In this document: positions 10,830 to 20,709 of the stretch, in pieces | Numbering within the stretch: the first letter of the stretch is position 1 | How the letters are laid out: each line of letters begins with the position of its first letter | NCBI GenBank assembly: GCA_044442785.1 | Contig: JBISJT010000001.1 | Coordinates: forward strand, 62,001 to 126,000 | Length of the DNA: 64,000 nucleotides | Direction: 5' to 3' | DNA from: Makana argininalis_B | GTDB taxonomy: Bacteria; Pseudomonadota; Gammaproteobacteria; Enterobacterales; Enterobacteriaceae | The notes under the pieces: model-generated | Told to the model about the DNA's origin: nothing | The model's database searches: none | The model's input: only the letters and a program-made list of their open reading frames with translations | Program-made: the position numbers and the translations under genes

Positions 10830-11311
10830 ATGAAAAAAAAAAAAAAAATAATTTAAGCATAATAACAAAAAATAAAAAAGTATATTTTAAATATAAAATT
10901 GAAAAAGAAATAGAAGGTTCTTTGTCTTTAAAAGGATGGGAAGTAAAATCAATTAAATCTGGTAAAATTGATATTAGTAATAGTTATATTTCTATTAATA
11001 ATAATGAAGCTTATCTTATTGGTTCTGTATTTCAACCTTTAAGTAATGTTTCTTTAATTAAAAAAGAAGACTATAAAAGAAATAAAAAAGTTTTATTACA
11101 TAAATTTGAAATAAATAAACTTTTATTTAAAATTAAAAAAGAAAATTGTACTATAATTGCATTATATTTATATTGGAAAAGATCAATTGTTAAAATTAAA
11201 ATTGGAATTGCTAAAGGAAAAAAAAAATATGAAAAAAAAAACCATATTAAAAAAAGAGAATGGAAAATTAATCAGTCTAGAATAATTAAAATTAAAAAAA
11301 AATATAATTGA
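10830..11311 (+). CDS. smpB: SmpB, tmRNA-binding protein, reading frame broken at a poly(A) run
   Basis: SmpB delivers tmRNA to stalled ribosomes. The conserved body (KGWEVKS, ALYLYWKRS, KIGIAKGKKKYEKKNHIKKREW) is continuous in one frame from about 10833 to the TGA at 11309. The only upstream ATG (10830) lies one frame off and is followed at once by 16 A residues (10833-10848). Read directly, that ATG hits a stop after 8 codons. A net +1 or -2 change inside the run joins the ATG to the correct frame and restores an N-terminus of normal length. I infer rescue by polymerase or ribosome slippage. A TTG at 10922 is in frame but would remove the first strands of the beta-barrel. It sits directly before ssrA. 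Confidence 0.85.
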
Positions 11312-11336
11312 TTTTTATCATAATATATATTATATT
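11308..11336 (+). promoter_or_regulatory. candidate sigma-70 promoter of the tmRNA gene
   Basis: TTGATT at 11308-11313 and TATATT at 11331-11336 are separated by 17 bases. The predicted start, 7 bases after the -10 box, is the first base of mature tmRNA. The -35 box overlaps the smpB stop codon. This is a match by eye in an A/T-rich background. Confidence 0.5.
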
Positions 11337-11342
11337 ATACGA

Positions 11343-11738
11343 GGGGCTGATTATTGGATTCGACGAAATTTTATATTTTTTAATTTGCATGTCGAGAGAT
11401 AAAGTAACTCGTTAAAACTAATTAAAATAAATGCAAAAGATAAATTCCAAGAATATGTTGCGTTAGCGGCTTAATTCAGAAAATAAAAACTGAATATTCC
11501 CTCTTTATTAATTTTATCTCTTAAATATAATAAAAGAGGTCATTGATAAGAGATATTACTTGTTTTTTTAATATTTTTTTATATTCTCAAGATAAAAGTA
11601 TTTTTTCAAAAATATAAATTCTTATAACCTGTGTATGTCCTTATTGTAAGATATTTTTTAAAAAAAAAGACATTACTAAACATGTAGATATTAAAACAAA
11701 ATAAATTTCGGACGCGGGTTCAACTCCCGCCAGCTCCA
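11343..11738 (+). ncRNA. ssrA: transfer-messenger RNA
   Basis: The 5' end GGGGCTGATT...GGATTCGACG and the 3' end TTTCGGACGCGGGTTCAA...CAGCTCCA match the tRNA-like domain of E. coli tmRNA. The acceptor stem is 11343-11349 with 11731-11737. The resume codon is GCA at 11433. The tag reads AKDKFQEYVALAA and ends at TAA 11472-11474, so the degradation-signal end ALAA is kept, while the tag is three codons longer than in E. coli. The 3' CCA is not encoded. The pseudoknot region is AT-rich and shortened in places. It lies next to smpB. Confidence 0.97.
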
Positions 11739-11768
11739 AAAAATATTTATTAATTATTTTTTAAAAAA

Positions 11769-13472
11769 TTAATTTTTAATTAATTTTTTGATATCTTCTT
11801 TTGTTGATTTAGATAGAATTTTTTCTACAAATTTTCTAGATCTTAACAAACTTGATGTTCTAATAATATTTTTAATACTGGGTATAGAAACAGATGACAT
11901 ACTAAATTCATCTAAACCCATTCCTAATAAAAGTTTAGTTGCATTTTTATCTCCTGCAAGTTCTCCACACATGCTTATCCATTTTCCAGAAAAATGAGAA
12001 TATTTTATAACTTTATTTATTAATGAAAGAATTGATATTGAAAATGGATTATATAAATAAGAAATATTTTCATTTCCTCTATCTACTGCTAAAGTATATT
12101 GTGTTAAATCATTTGTTCCAATACTTAAAAAATCAACTTCAAAAGATAAATATTTTGAAATCAATGCAGAAGAAGGTGTTTCTATCATAACTCCTATTTC
12201 TATATTTTCATCAAATAATATATTTTTATTTCTTAATTTTTGTTTTATTGAAAATATTTCTTTGTGTAAAAAACGTAATTCTTCTAATTCAATTACCATA
12301 GGAAACATAATACATAATTTACTAAATGCTGATGCACGTAAAATAGCTTTTAATTGATATTTAATAATTTTATTATCAATAATTGATATACGTATGCCTC
12401 TACATCCTAAAAATGGATTATCTTCTTTTTTAGTTTTAATATATGAAATTTGTTTATCACCACCAATATCAATAGTACGTATTATATTTTTTGTATTATT
12501 AATGGATTTAGATATATTTTTATATATATTAAATTGTTCTTCTTCATTTGGTAATGAATTTCTATCCATAAAAATAAATTCAGATCTATATAATCCTATT
12601 CCTTCAGATCCATATTTTTTTAATTTAGAAATATCATTTATATTATTAATATTTGAACATATTTTTACTTTGTGTTTATCAACCGTTATTGAAGATAAAT
12701 GTTTAATTTTATCTAATTTCTTTTTTTTAATTAAATAATTAGTTTTAATTAATTTTATTTTTTTTATTATTTTAGATTTTGGATTTATATAAATTTTATT
12801 ATTTATTGAATCTAATATTATATAATCTCCATTATTAACATTTTTTGTAATATTTGTTGTTCCTACTATTGCTGGTATTTCTAAAGAACGTGCCATAATA
12901 GATGTATGTGATGTTTTTCCACCAATATCTGTTATAAATCCTTTTATTTTATTTTTATTAAATTGAACAATCTCAGAAGGACTTATATCAAAAGATATTA
13001 ATATCGAATTTTCATTTATATTTTCTATATCAACTATTGGAATATTTAAAATATTTCTTATAAGTCTATCACCTATATCATAAATATCAAAATTTCTTTC
13101 TCTAAGATATTTATCTTTGATTGATTTAATACTTTTAATTTGTTTTTGTATTACATTATGAACTGCATATTCTGCACTTATTAAATTATTTTTAATAAAA
13201 AACAATATATCTTTTTCAAATTCTATATCTTCTAAAATCATTAGATAACTATTAAATAGTAATTCTTTTTCATTTCCTATTAATTTATTTTTTTTATTTT
13301 TTATTCGTTGTAATTGATTGGATGTTTTATTTATTCCAAAATAAAATTTTTTTATTTCTTTTTGTATTTGATATGATTTGATTTTTTTTTTATTTAAAAT
13401 TATTTTTTTTTTTTTAATTATTAAAGCTTTTCCAAAAGCAATTCCTGGTGATACTGAAATACCTGAAAACAT
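11769..13472 (-). CDS. ptsI: PTS enzyme I (phosphoenolpyruvate-protein phosphotransferase)
   Basis: Enzyme I takes phosphate from PEP and passes it to HPr for sugar import. The product has 567 residues (E. coli 575). The phosphorylated histidine is His189 in GGKTSHTSIMARS, at the E. coli position. The PEP-binding C-terminal barrel keeps IGTNDLTQYTLAVDRGN and the active-site cysteine in ISMCGELAGD. It lies downstream of ptsH, 41 bases apart, as in the ptsHI operon. The third gene, crr (EIIA-Glc), is not present after ptsI. Confidence 0.97.
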   Translation of the reverse strand: MFSGISVSPGIAFGKALIIKKKKIILNKKKIKSYQIQKEIKKFYFGINKTSNQLQRIKNKKNKLIGNEKELLFNSYLMILEDIEFEKDILFFIKNNLISAEYAVHNVIQKQIKSIKSIKDKYLRERNFDIYDIGDRLIRNILNIPIVDIENINENSILISFDISPSEIVQFNKNKIKGFITDIGGKTSHTSIMARSLEIPAIVGTTNITKNVNNGDYIILDSINNKIYINPKSKIIKKIKLIKTNYLIKKKKLDKIKHLSSITVDKHKVKICSNINNINDISKLKKYGSEGIGLYRSEFIFMDRNSLPNEEEQFNIYKNISKSINNTKNIIRTIDIGGDKQISYIKTKKEDNPFLGCRGIRISIIDNKIIKYQLKAILRASAFSKLCIMFPMVIELEELRFLHKEIFSIKQKLRNKNILFDENIEIGVMIETPSSALISKYLSFEVDFLSIGTNDLTQYTLAVDRGNENISYLYNPFSISILSLINKVIKYSHFSGKWISMCGELAGDKNATKLLLGMGLDEFSMSSVSIPSIKNIIRTSSLLRSRKFVEKILSKSTKEDIKKLIKN

Positions 13473-13513
13473 AATTATACCTTATATATAATTTTATTAA
13501 AAATAAAAAATTA

Positions 13514-13768
13514 CTAAATTTTTAATATAAATTTCACTAAATGATTAATTGCTTTATGTTCATCTTTACCCTCAGCAATAATTTCTATTGTAGTGTTTTT
13601 TGATAAATCAAGTGATTGAAGTTTAAAAAGACTTTTAGCATTAGCCACTTTACCTTTTGAATTTATTGTTATATCTGAAATAAATTTTTTAGCTTCTATT
13701 ACTAACATAGCTGCTGGACGAGTATGAATACCATTTTCAGCATTAATTTTTATTTTTTTTTGATACAT
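13514..13768 (-). CDS. ptsH: phosphocarrier protein HPr
   Basis: HPr relays phosphate from enzyme I to the sugar permeases. It has 84 residues (E. coli 85). The active-site His15 sits in GIHTRPAAML and the regulatory-site serine in AKSLFKLQSL. The GGGTT-like purines upstream may serve as ribosome-binding site. It is the first gene of the ptsHI pair. Confidence 0.96.
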   Translation of the reverse strand: MYQKKIKINAENGIHTRPAAMLVIEAKKFISDITINSKGKVANAKSLFKLQSLDLSKNTTIEIIAEGKDEHKAINHLVKFILKI

Positions 13769-13821
13769 TTTTAACCCAATTAATAAATTTAATTTTTTTT
13801 GTAAGTTATTTTAATTTAAAA

Positions 13822-13859
13822 TAATATTTATTATTAAATTAATTTAATAATAAATATTA
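13822..13859. repeat. 38-bp perfect palindrome upstream of ptsH
   Basis: Arms 13822-13840 and 13841-13859 are exact reverse complements with no spacer. It lies in the 243-base gap between the membrane-protein gene (ending 14012) and ptsH. A second, looser inverted repeat follows at 13926-13938 / 13944-13956. Confidence 0.8.
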
Positions 13860-14011
13860 AATAAAAAATTAATTTTTTAAATTATTTTAATTAATTTTAA
13901 ATAAAAAAAAACTATTTTCAATATAAAAATTTTAATTAAATTAATTAAAATTTTTAAAAAAAATAAATTTATTTTAAAAAAAATATATCAATTTAATTGA
14001 TGTTTTAATTA

Positions 14012-15016
14012 TTAAATAATTTTGTTATATTTTAATTCTTTTTTCACGTAAGCATAATAAATAGGAGCCGCTATTAATCCTTCTAATCCAAATATAGATT
14101 TTAATATAATCATAGCTAATAATAATTCCCATGATTTGGAATTTATACTTTTTCCTACTATTTCTGCATTTAAAAAATATTCTAATTTATGAATAAATAT
14201 TAAATATATCAACATAATAATACCAACAATAAATGATATATAAAAAGCTGAAATTGTAATCATAGTATTTGAAATAATATTACCTATGATTGGAAATAAA
14301 CCAAAAATCAAGGTAATTAAAATAAGTTCTTTAATAAAAGGAATTTTAATTTTAAAAAAAATAAATAAAATTATCATAATAATTGTTGTTAAAATTGTAT
14401 TTAAAATAGATATTTTAATTTGAGCATAAATTACATTACTAAAAGAATCATAAAGATTAATTATTCTTTTAGATAATTGTTTAATAAAATAAGATTGTTT
14501 TTTAAATGGTTTATTTAAAGAAACAGATGATCCTAAAATTAAACCAAGAAATATCATTATAAATCCATTTAAAAAAGAATTAAAAATTTTTTTGAATACA
14601 TTTAAATTTGAATTAATTAAAGAAAAAATTTGATATTTAATTTTTTCTGTACTTTCTGGTAAAAAAGCTGGTAAATAATCTGGAATTATATTTTTAATTA
14701 TCATAAATATATCACCCTCTGTATAATTAAAATTATATTTTTTTAATACTTCAAATTTTAAGCAATTAATTAAATTAATAATTCCTATTGAAATTGTAAA
14801 CATTATTAATAATGTAATTATCGTTATTACTATTAATCTAGCCTTATCAACACCCAAATACTTTTCAAGACAAGATGGTGTTAAAAATAAAATTGTTTGA
14901 TAAATAAAAAAACCTGATATAAAACATGTAAATAAATGTAATGGGATCATTAAGGTGATAAAAAGAATCATTAACATATACGAAATGAATTTAAGTTTTT
15001 TTTTAGTTATGTTCAT
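14012..15016 (-). CDS. AI-2E/PerM-family (UPF0118) multi-pass membrane protein
   Basis: The 334-residue product has about eight hydrophobic segments. It shows the family signatures FGLFPIIGNIISN and HKLEYFLNAEIVGKS and a C-terminal GLEGLIAAPIYYAYVKKE. The family includes E. coli YdiK, PerM, TqsA and YhhT; some members are proposed exporters. I cannot tell which paralogue this is or what it transports. It is one of very few inner-membrane proteins in the window. It is followed by no co-directional gene within 240 bases and preceded by tRNA-Ser 49 bases upstream. Confidence 0.8.
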   Translation of the reverse strand: MNITKKKLKFISYMLMILFITLMIPLHLFTCFISGFFIYQTILFLTPSCLEKYLGVDKARLIVITIITLLIMFTISIGIINLINCLKFEVLKKYNFNYTEGDIFMIIKNIIPDYLPAFLPESTEKIKYQIFSLINSNLNVFKKIFNSFLNGFIMIFLGLILGSSVSLNKPFKKQSYFIKQLSKRIINLYDSFSNVIYAQIKISILNTILTTIIMIILFIFFKIKIPFIKELILITLIFGLFPIIGNIISNTMITISAFYISFIVGIIMLIYLIFIHKLEYFLNAEIVGKSINSKSWELLLAMIILKSIFGLEGLIAAPIYYAYVKKELKYNKII

Positions 15017-15065
15017 TTTATTTCCTGTTATTAATAATAAATAAATATAAATATATTTATTTTAA

Positions 15066-15149
15066 AGGAGAAACAGGGATTTGAACCCTGGAAGGAATAT
15101 TCCTTACGATTTTCGAAATCGTTCCGTTTAACCACTCTGGCATTTCTCC
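15066..15149 (-). tRNA. serU: tRNA-Ser (anticodon CGA)
   Basis: The minus-strand transcript folds with acceptor GGAGAAA/TTTCTCC, a long class II variable arm and an anticodon stem ACGAT/ATCGT enclosing TTCGAAA, giving anticodon CGA. It would read only UCG. The discriminator base is U (G in E. coli tRNA-Ser) and CCA is not encoded. Confidence 0.95.
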
Positions 15150-15448
15150 TTATTTTATAATAAATAATAATAATTATTAAAATAAAATTTATATAAATTT
15201 TATTTTAATAATTATACAACATAATCAAATTATTTATTTTATTTTTTAAATTAATTTATTTGATTATGTTTAAATATTTGTAAAATTTGTAATTTAACTA
15301 AAAAATTAATAGATTAAATAATATTAGAAAAATAACTTATTTTTTTTAAAAATGAGTTTATATATTTTAAAACATATATTTATTTTTAATAAATTTATTG
15401 AAAAATATTTAAAAATAATATTATTAATATTTATTAAATGATAATAAA
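15150..15448. other. AT-rich gap between tRNA-Ser and rpsA, no gene
   Basis: No coding similarity is visible. In E. coli ihfB follows rpsA; no remnant can be recognised. The gap holds a perfect palindrome (15170-15215) and next to it an inverted repeat with arms 15219-15231 and 15258-15270. Confidence 0.7.
15170..15215. repeat. 46-bp perfect palindrome upstream of tRNA-Ser
   Basis: Arms 15170-15192 and 15193-15215 are exact reverse complements with no spacer, entirely A/T. It lies 20 bases upstream of the tRNA-Ser 5' end, where its promoter would be expected. Confidence 0.85.
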
Positions 15449-16999
15449 TTAAAATAATTTAAGATTTATAATACGATGTTTAATATCATATCCATAAATT
15501 TGAACTTTTAAAAAATTTCCAAATTTTAATTTATTTTTTAATTTTTTATTTAATAATTCAAAATTATTTAAATGTCCTTCTATTTCATTATTTAATTTTA
15601 ATATTAATCCTTTATTAAAAGATATAATTTTACCTTGTATTATAGATTTATTTTTATTTTTATTTAAATATGTGTTAAATGGATCGTCAAATAATTGTTT
15701 AATTCCTAATGAAATACGTTCTTTTTCAGCATCAACTTGTAAAACAAAACATGAAATTTTATCACCTTTTTTATATCTAATATTAGATTTATCATAAGAT
15801 ATTTTCCAAGAAATATCTGATAAATGAATTAAACCATCTATACCTTTATCTAAACCAACAAAAATACCAAAATCAGTTATAGATTTAACTTTACCTTCTA
15901 CTATATTACCTCTATTAATAGATTTTGAAAATTCTTTCCATGGATTTTGCTTACATTGTTTTAATCCTAATGATATACGACGACGTTTTTCTTCTATGTT
16001 TAATACCATTATTTCTACTTTATCATTTATTTGTACTACTTTTGAAGGATTAATATTTTTATTTGTCCAATCCATTTCAGAAATATGTACTAATCCTTCT
16101 ATACCTTTTTCTATTTCTACAAAACATCCATAATCTGTTAAATTTGTAACTGTTCCGTATTTTTTACAACCTTTTGGATATTTATTTGAAATAGATATCC
16201 ATGGATCTATTCCTAATTGTTTTAATCCTAAAGATACTCTTGTACGTGTTTTGTCAAATTTTAAAATTTTAACAGTTATTTTATCACCTATATTAATTAC
16301 TTCATTAGGGTGTTTAATACGTCTCCAAGAAATATCAGTAATATGTAACAAACCATCTATACCGCCCATATCAATAAAAGCACCATAATCAGTAATGTTT
16401 TTAACAATTCCTTTAATTTTTTCACCTTCTTTTAAAGTTTTTAAAATTTTATTTCTTTCAATATTATTTTCATTTTCAATAATAGCTTTACGAGAAACAA
16501 CTATATTATTTCTTTTTTTATCTATTTTAATTACTCTAAAATCAAAATTTTTACCTTCTAAATTTATTGTATCTTTCAAAGGACGAATATCTACTAAAGA
16601 ACCTGGTAGAAAAGCACGAATATTATTAATTTCTACTGTAAAACCTCCTTTTACTTTACCATTAATTGTTCCAATAACTGATTTAGATTTTTTATATGAT
16701 TTTTCTAACATTAACCAATCTTCATGTCTTTTTGCTTTTTCTCTAGATATTAAAGTTTCACCAAAACCATCTTCTAATGCATCGAGTGAAACATCAACTT
16801 CATCGCCAATTTGAATTTCTAATTCTCCTTGAGAATTAAGAAATTGTTCAATATTTATTACTGATTCAGATTTCAACCCAGTATCTAAAACAACTACATC
16901 TTTTAATATAGATATTATATTACCTTTTATAATTGAACCAGGTTTAATTTTTGTTTTTTTCATTGATTCTTCTAACAATATAGAGAATAATTCTGTCAT
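15449..16999 (-). CDS. rpsA: 30S ribosomal protein S1
   Basis: S1 unwinds and docks mRNA on the 30S subunit. I start it at ATG 16999 ([15 protein letters not shown]), which aligns with the E. coli start MTESFAQLFEESLKE. The longer frame to 17050 adds 17 residues with no homology. From 16999 the protein has 516 residues against 557. All six S1 domains can be traced, for example [20 protein letters not shown] and [21 protein letters not shown]. The basic/acidic tail after domain 6 is missing and domain 6 itself is degenerate. The purine run before the ATG is weak as a Shine-Dalgarno, as is common for rpsA. Confidence 0.95.
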   Translation of the reverse strand: MTELFSILLEESMKKTKIKPGSIIKGNIISILKDVVVLDTGLKSESVINIEQFLNSQGELEIQIGDEVDVSLDALEDGFGETLISREKAKRHEDWLMLEKSYKKSKSVIGTINGKVKGGFTVEINNIRAFLPGSLVDIRPLKDTINLEGKNFDFRVIKIDKKRNNIVVSRKAIIENENNIERNKILKTLKEGEKIKGIVKNITDYGAFIDMGGIDGLLHITDISWRRIKHPNEVINIGDKITVKILKFDKTRTRVSLGLKQLGIDPWISISNKYPKGCKKYGTVTNLTDYGCFVEIEKGIEGLVHISEMDWTNKNINPSKVVQINDKVEIMVLNIEEKRRRISLGLKQCKQNPWKEFSKSINRGNIVEGKVKSITDFGIFVGLDKGIDGLIHLSDISWKISYDKSNIRYKKGDKISCFVLQVDAEKERISLGIKQLFDDPFNTYLNKNKNKSIIQGKIISFNKGLILKLNNEIEGHLNNFELLNKKLKNKLKFGNFLKVQIYGYDIKHRIINLKLF

Positions 17000-17157
17000 A
17001 TTTTTTATTTTTCTTTTTAATTTGAAAATAAATAATTTTTGAAAAAACATTATTTATTAATTGATAAAATATTTAATTTGTTTTTAAAAAAAAATAAATA
17101 TATAAAATATATATTTTTAAATAAAATTAATATAAATTATTTATACATTATTAATAA

Positions 17158-17616
17158 TTATATACAATAAGGATCATGATATCCAATATTTTTCATAATT
17201 TTAGATTCTAAGTTTTTCATATCAATAGCTTTTTTATATATTAAATGATTATATCCTAAAAGATGTAGTAAACCATGAACAAATATATGTGCCCAATATG
17301 ATTTTAAATCTTTTTTTTGTTTTTTAGATTCTAAATATAATAATGGTTTACATATTACTAAATCACCTATAAATAAAGTTTTAAAACCTTTAGGTGTTTC
17401 AAATGGAAATGATAAAATGTTAGTAGGTATATTTTTACCTCTGAAATTTAAATTTAACATTCTACTTTCTTCTTTATCTACAATACGTATTGTAATTTTT
17501 GATAATTTTTTAATAATAATTAATTCGGATGATACCCAATTTAAAAAGATATTTTCACTAGGGATCCATCCTTTTTTATTACAGGATATTTGTATATTTA
17601 AAATTAATTTTTTCAT
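17158..17616 (-). CDS. ybeY: endoribonuclease YbeY (rRNA maturation)
   Basis: YbeY is a zinc endoribonuclease needed for 16S 3' maturation and 70S quality control. The 152-residue protein (E. coli 155) has the metal motif HIFVHGLLHLLGYNHL with its three histidines, and upstream the family pattern LNLNFRGKNIPTNILSFP. Its usual neighbours ybeZ and ybeX are absent. It lies between rpsA and glyS on the same strand. Confidence 0.95.
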   Translation of the reverse strand: MKKLILNIQISCNKKGWIPSENIFLNWVSSELIIIKKLSKITIRIVDKEESRMLNLNFRGKNIPTNILSFPFETPKGFKTLFIGDLVICKPLLYLESKKQKKDLKSYWAHIFVHGLLHLLGYNHLIYKKAIDMKNLESKIMKNIGYHDPYCI

Positions 17617-17675
17617 AAAATTTTATTTAATATGTAATATATTGCATTTATTTTAAAATAAATTTAATTTTATAT

Positions 17676-19748
17676 TTAATATATTTGAGAACAATCAGTT
17701 ATTTCTGTAATTATATTGTATATTTTATGTAATAAATTTATTCTATTTAAACGTAAATGATAGTTTTTAGAAATAATAATAACATTATTAAAAAAAATAG
17801 ATATTGATTTACTAATCTTGGTAATTTCTATTATATAATCAAGATAAAGACCTTTATAAATCATTAAATTTGTTTTTTTAATTAAATTTAATAAATCATA
17901 TAATAAATTTATTTCATTTGGATCAATTAATAAATATTTATTTATATAAATATTATCATAATTAAAATATTTAAATAAAATATTATATATTCTTTTGTTA
18001 ATTTGAATTAAATTTTTAAATAATTTTAAATTAAAAATATTGCTAATTATTTTTAATCTTATATTAAAATCTTCAAGATATTTGTTACTTTTGATTATGG
18101 ATTTAATTATCTTTTTTTTATATCCTTGTTTATTATAAAAATTTATTAATTTTGATATAATAAAATTTATTATATTAATTAAAAATTTTTTTGAATTTAA
18201 TATCTTATTTTTATAAAAAAAAGCTGATTTATATACTAATGAATTTATATTAATATTTAAATTTTTTTCTATTATTATTCTTAATATACCTAATGCTGAC
18301 CTTCTAATAGAGAAAGGATCTTTATTACTATTTGAAATTTTTTTAATTGCAAAACAACCAATTATATTATCAATTTTATCTGCTATTGATACAGAACAAG
18401 ATACTAAATTACTTGGAATTTTCTTTTTTAATGAAAGTGGATAATATTGTTCTTTTTGAGCAATACATATTAATTTTTTTTCTTTATCATTATCAGCATA
18501 ATGCATTCCTATTATACCTTGCATGTTACTAAATTCAAATACCATTTTAGTAACTAAATCACATTTAGATAATAATCCTGCTCTTTCGGATTGTTTAACA
18601 TCTGCACCAATTTTATTCGATATCCATGATGCTAAATTTTTTATTCTATAACTTTTTTCTTTTAATGTTCCAAGTTTATATTGTAAAAAAATTAAATTTA
18701 AATCTTTTAATCTACACTCTAATGTTTTTTTTTTGTCAATTTTTAAAAAAAAAATTACATCTGAAAATTTAGAATCAATTACTTTGGAAATATCTAATAT
18801 AATTTTTTTATTACAATTTGATAAAATATTTACAACAAATATAAAATAACTTAATAAGCAATTATTAAAATTATAAATTGGAATATATTTTTTATAAGAT
18901 TTCATTATAAATATTAATATTTCATACGGAATAGATAAAAATTTTTTTTTAAATTTTGATATTAAAATTATAGGCCATTCCACCAAATAAGTAATTTTAT
19001 CTATACATTTTTTGTTTATTAATATCTTATATTGTAATTGTTTTTTTAAATTTCTGATTTCTTTTAAAATAAATTTTTTTCTTTGTAAAAAATCAACTAT
19101 AACACATCCTTTGTAAAATAGAATATTTTTATATTGTTCTGCATGTTTAATAAAAATAATTTTACTACCGTTAAATTTATGTCCGTATATTATACGATTT
19201 GAATATATTCCTAAAATTTTACCATTGATAACTATATCATCTAACATCATTGTAATTGTACGAACAGGTCTGATAAATTTTAGATTATAATTATTATTCC
19301 ATCTCATAATTTTTAAAAAATTCATATTATTTATGAATTGTTTAATAATAATATAAAGTAATTTACTTATATTTTTTCTTTTTAAAATTGATTTATTAAA
19401 AAACCATTTACCATTTTTATTAAAAATTAATGAAGATTCTTTAATATCAATTCCTATTTTTTTTGCCCATTTTTTTGATTCTTGTGAATAATTATTTGAT
19501 TTATGATATTGTTCTTTTAAAAATGGTCCTTTATTTTTAATATAAAAATTTATTTTTTTATAATTTATTCCAGTGATTTTTAATGCAATTCTACATGGTG
19601 TTATAAATAAATATATTTTTTTATATAAAATAAAATAATTTTTAAATTCATTTTGAATATAGAATTTAAATTTTTTAGAAAAATATTTAAGTTTATTTTG
19701 GGGTAACTCTTCTGTACCTATTTCAAATAAAAAAGTATGATTTTTCAT
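17676..19748 (-). CDS. glyS: glycyl-tRNA synthetase beta subunit
   Basis: This is the tRNA-binding subunit of the alpha2beta2 glycyl-tRNA synthetase. It has 690 residues (E. coli 689). The start [16 protein letters not shown] and the internal motifs [21 protein letters not shown] and [16 protein letters not shown] identify it. The C-terminal anticodon-binding part is present but strongly AT-biased. Its ATG overlaps the glyQ stop as ATGA, so the two are translationally coupled. Confidence 0.96.
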   Translation of the reverse strand: MKNHTFLFEIGTEELPQNKLKYFSKKFKFYIQNEFKNYFILYKKIYLFITPCRIALKITGINYKKINFYIKNKGPFLKEQYHKSNNYSQESKKWAKKIGIDIKESSLIFNKNGKWFFNKSILKRKNISKLLYIIIKQFINNMNFLKIMRWNNNYNLKFIRPVRTITMMLDDIVINGKILGIYSNRIIYGHKFNGSKIIFIKHAEQYKNILFYKGCVIVDFLQRKKFILKEIRNLKKQLQYKILINKKCIDKITYLVEWPIILISKFKKKFLSIPYEILIFIMKSYKKYIPIYNFNNCLLSYFIFVVNILSNCNKKIILDISKVIDSKFSDVIFFLKIDKKKTLECRLKDLNLIFLQYKLGTLKEKSYRIKNLASWISNKIGADVKQSERAGLLSKCDLVTKMVFEFSNMQGIIGMHYADNDKEKKLICIAQKEQYYPLSLKKKIPSNLVSCSVSIADKIDNIIGCFAIKKISNSNKDPFSIRRSALGILRIIIEKNLNININSLVYKSAFFYKNKILNSKKFLINIINFIISKLINFYNKQGYKKKIIKSIIKSNKYLEDFNIRLKIISNIFNLKLFKNLIQINKRIYNILFKYFNYDNIYINKYLLIDPNEINLLYDLLNLIKKTNLMIYKGLYLDYIIEITKISKSISIFFNNVIIISKNYHLRLNRINLLHKIYNIITEITDCSQIY

Positions 19749-20668
19749 TTTAAATTATAATATTGATTATTCAACATAGGAAAATGTAATGATTTTCTTA
19801 AAAGAAAATAAGATTTAGCAATATATTTTGTCAAATTTCTTATTTCTAGAATATATCTTTTTCTTTCATTTACTGTAAATATATTTCTAGCATCTAATAA
19901 ATTAAAATTATTAATTGCTTTTAATGCAAATTCATATGCTGGAATTATAAGAGGTTTGTTATTTTTAATTAATTTTTTTGATTCTTTTTTATATTTTTTA
20001 AAATTATCTAATAAAAAATGTATATTTGAATATTCAAAATTATATTTTGATATTTCTATTTCATTTTGATAAAACAAATCACCATAAGTAATTACTCTTT
20101 CATACCCGTAACTCCATATTAATTTATAAATACTATCTACATTTTGTATATTCATAGCTAATCTCTCAAGACCATAAGTGATTTCTACTAAAACAGGCAC
20201 ACATTCAAAACCTCCTACTTGTTGAAAGTATGTAAATTGAGTTATTTCTATATCATTTAATAAAATTTCCCATCCAATACCCCAAGATCCTAATGTTGGA
20301 TTTTCCCAATTATCTTCTACAAATCTTAAATCATTAATATTTAAATCTAAACCTACATTTAATAATGATTCTAAATAAATATTCTTAATATTATTTAAAG
20401 AAGGTTTAATTATAACTTGTAATTGATAATAATGATTTAATCTGTTTGGATTTTTACCATATCTGCCATCACATGGTCTTCTAGTGGATTGTACATAAAT
20501 TGCTGAAATTGGTTCAGGACCAATTGCTCTAAGATATGTTATAGGATGAGATGTTCCAGCTCCAACTTCAATATCTATTGGTTGAATTAAAATACAACCG
20601 TGGTTAATCCAAAAATTTTGTAAAGATAATATTAAACCTTGAAATGTTTTTGTATTATATTTTTTCAT
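19745..20668 (-). CDS. glyQ: glycyl-tRNA synthetase alpha subunit
   Basis: This is the catalytic class II subunit that makes glycyl-adenylate. It has 307 residues (E. coli 303). Signatures include [50 protein letters not shown] and FTYFQQVGG. It overlaps glyS by four bases (ATGA), the standard glyQS operon. Confidence 0.97.
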   Translation of the reverse strand: MKKYNTKTFQGLILSLQNFWINHGCILIQPIDIEVGAGTSHPITYLRAIGPEPISAIYVQSTRRPCDGRYGKNPNRLNHYYQLQVIIKPSLNNIKNIYLESLLNVGLDLNINDLRFVEDNWENPTLGSWGIGWEILLNDIEITQFTYFQQVGGFECVPVLVEITYGLERLAMNIQNVDSIYKLIWSYGYERVITYGDLFYQNEIEISKYNFEYSNIHFLLDNFKKYKKESKKLIKNNKPLIIPAYEFALKAINNFNLLDARNIFTVNERKRYILEIRNLTKYIAKSYFLLRKSLHFPMLNNQYYNLK

Positions 20669-20709
20669 ATATATATTTTATTTAAATTTTTTAAAAAAAT
20701 TATTTATTT

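Noticed and set aside
17000..17050. Extended rpsA N-terminus
   Set aside because: The 17 extra residues do not match S1; the family start aligns at 16999.
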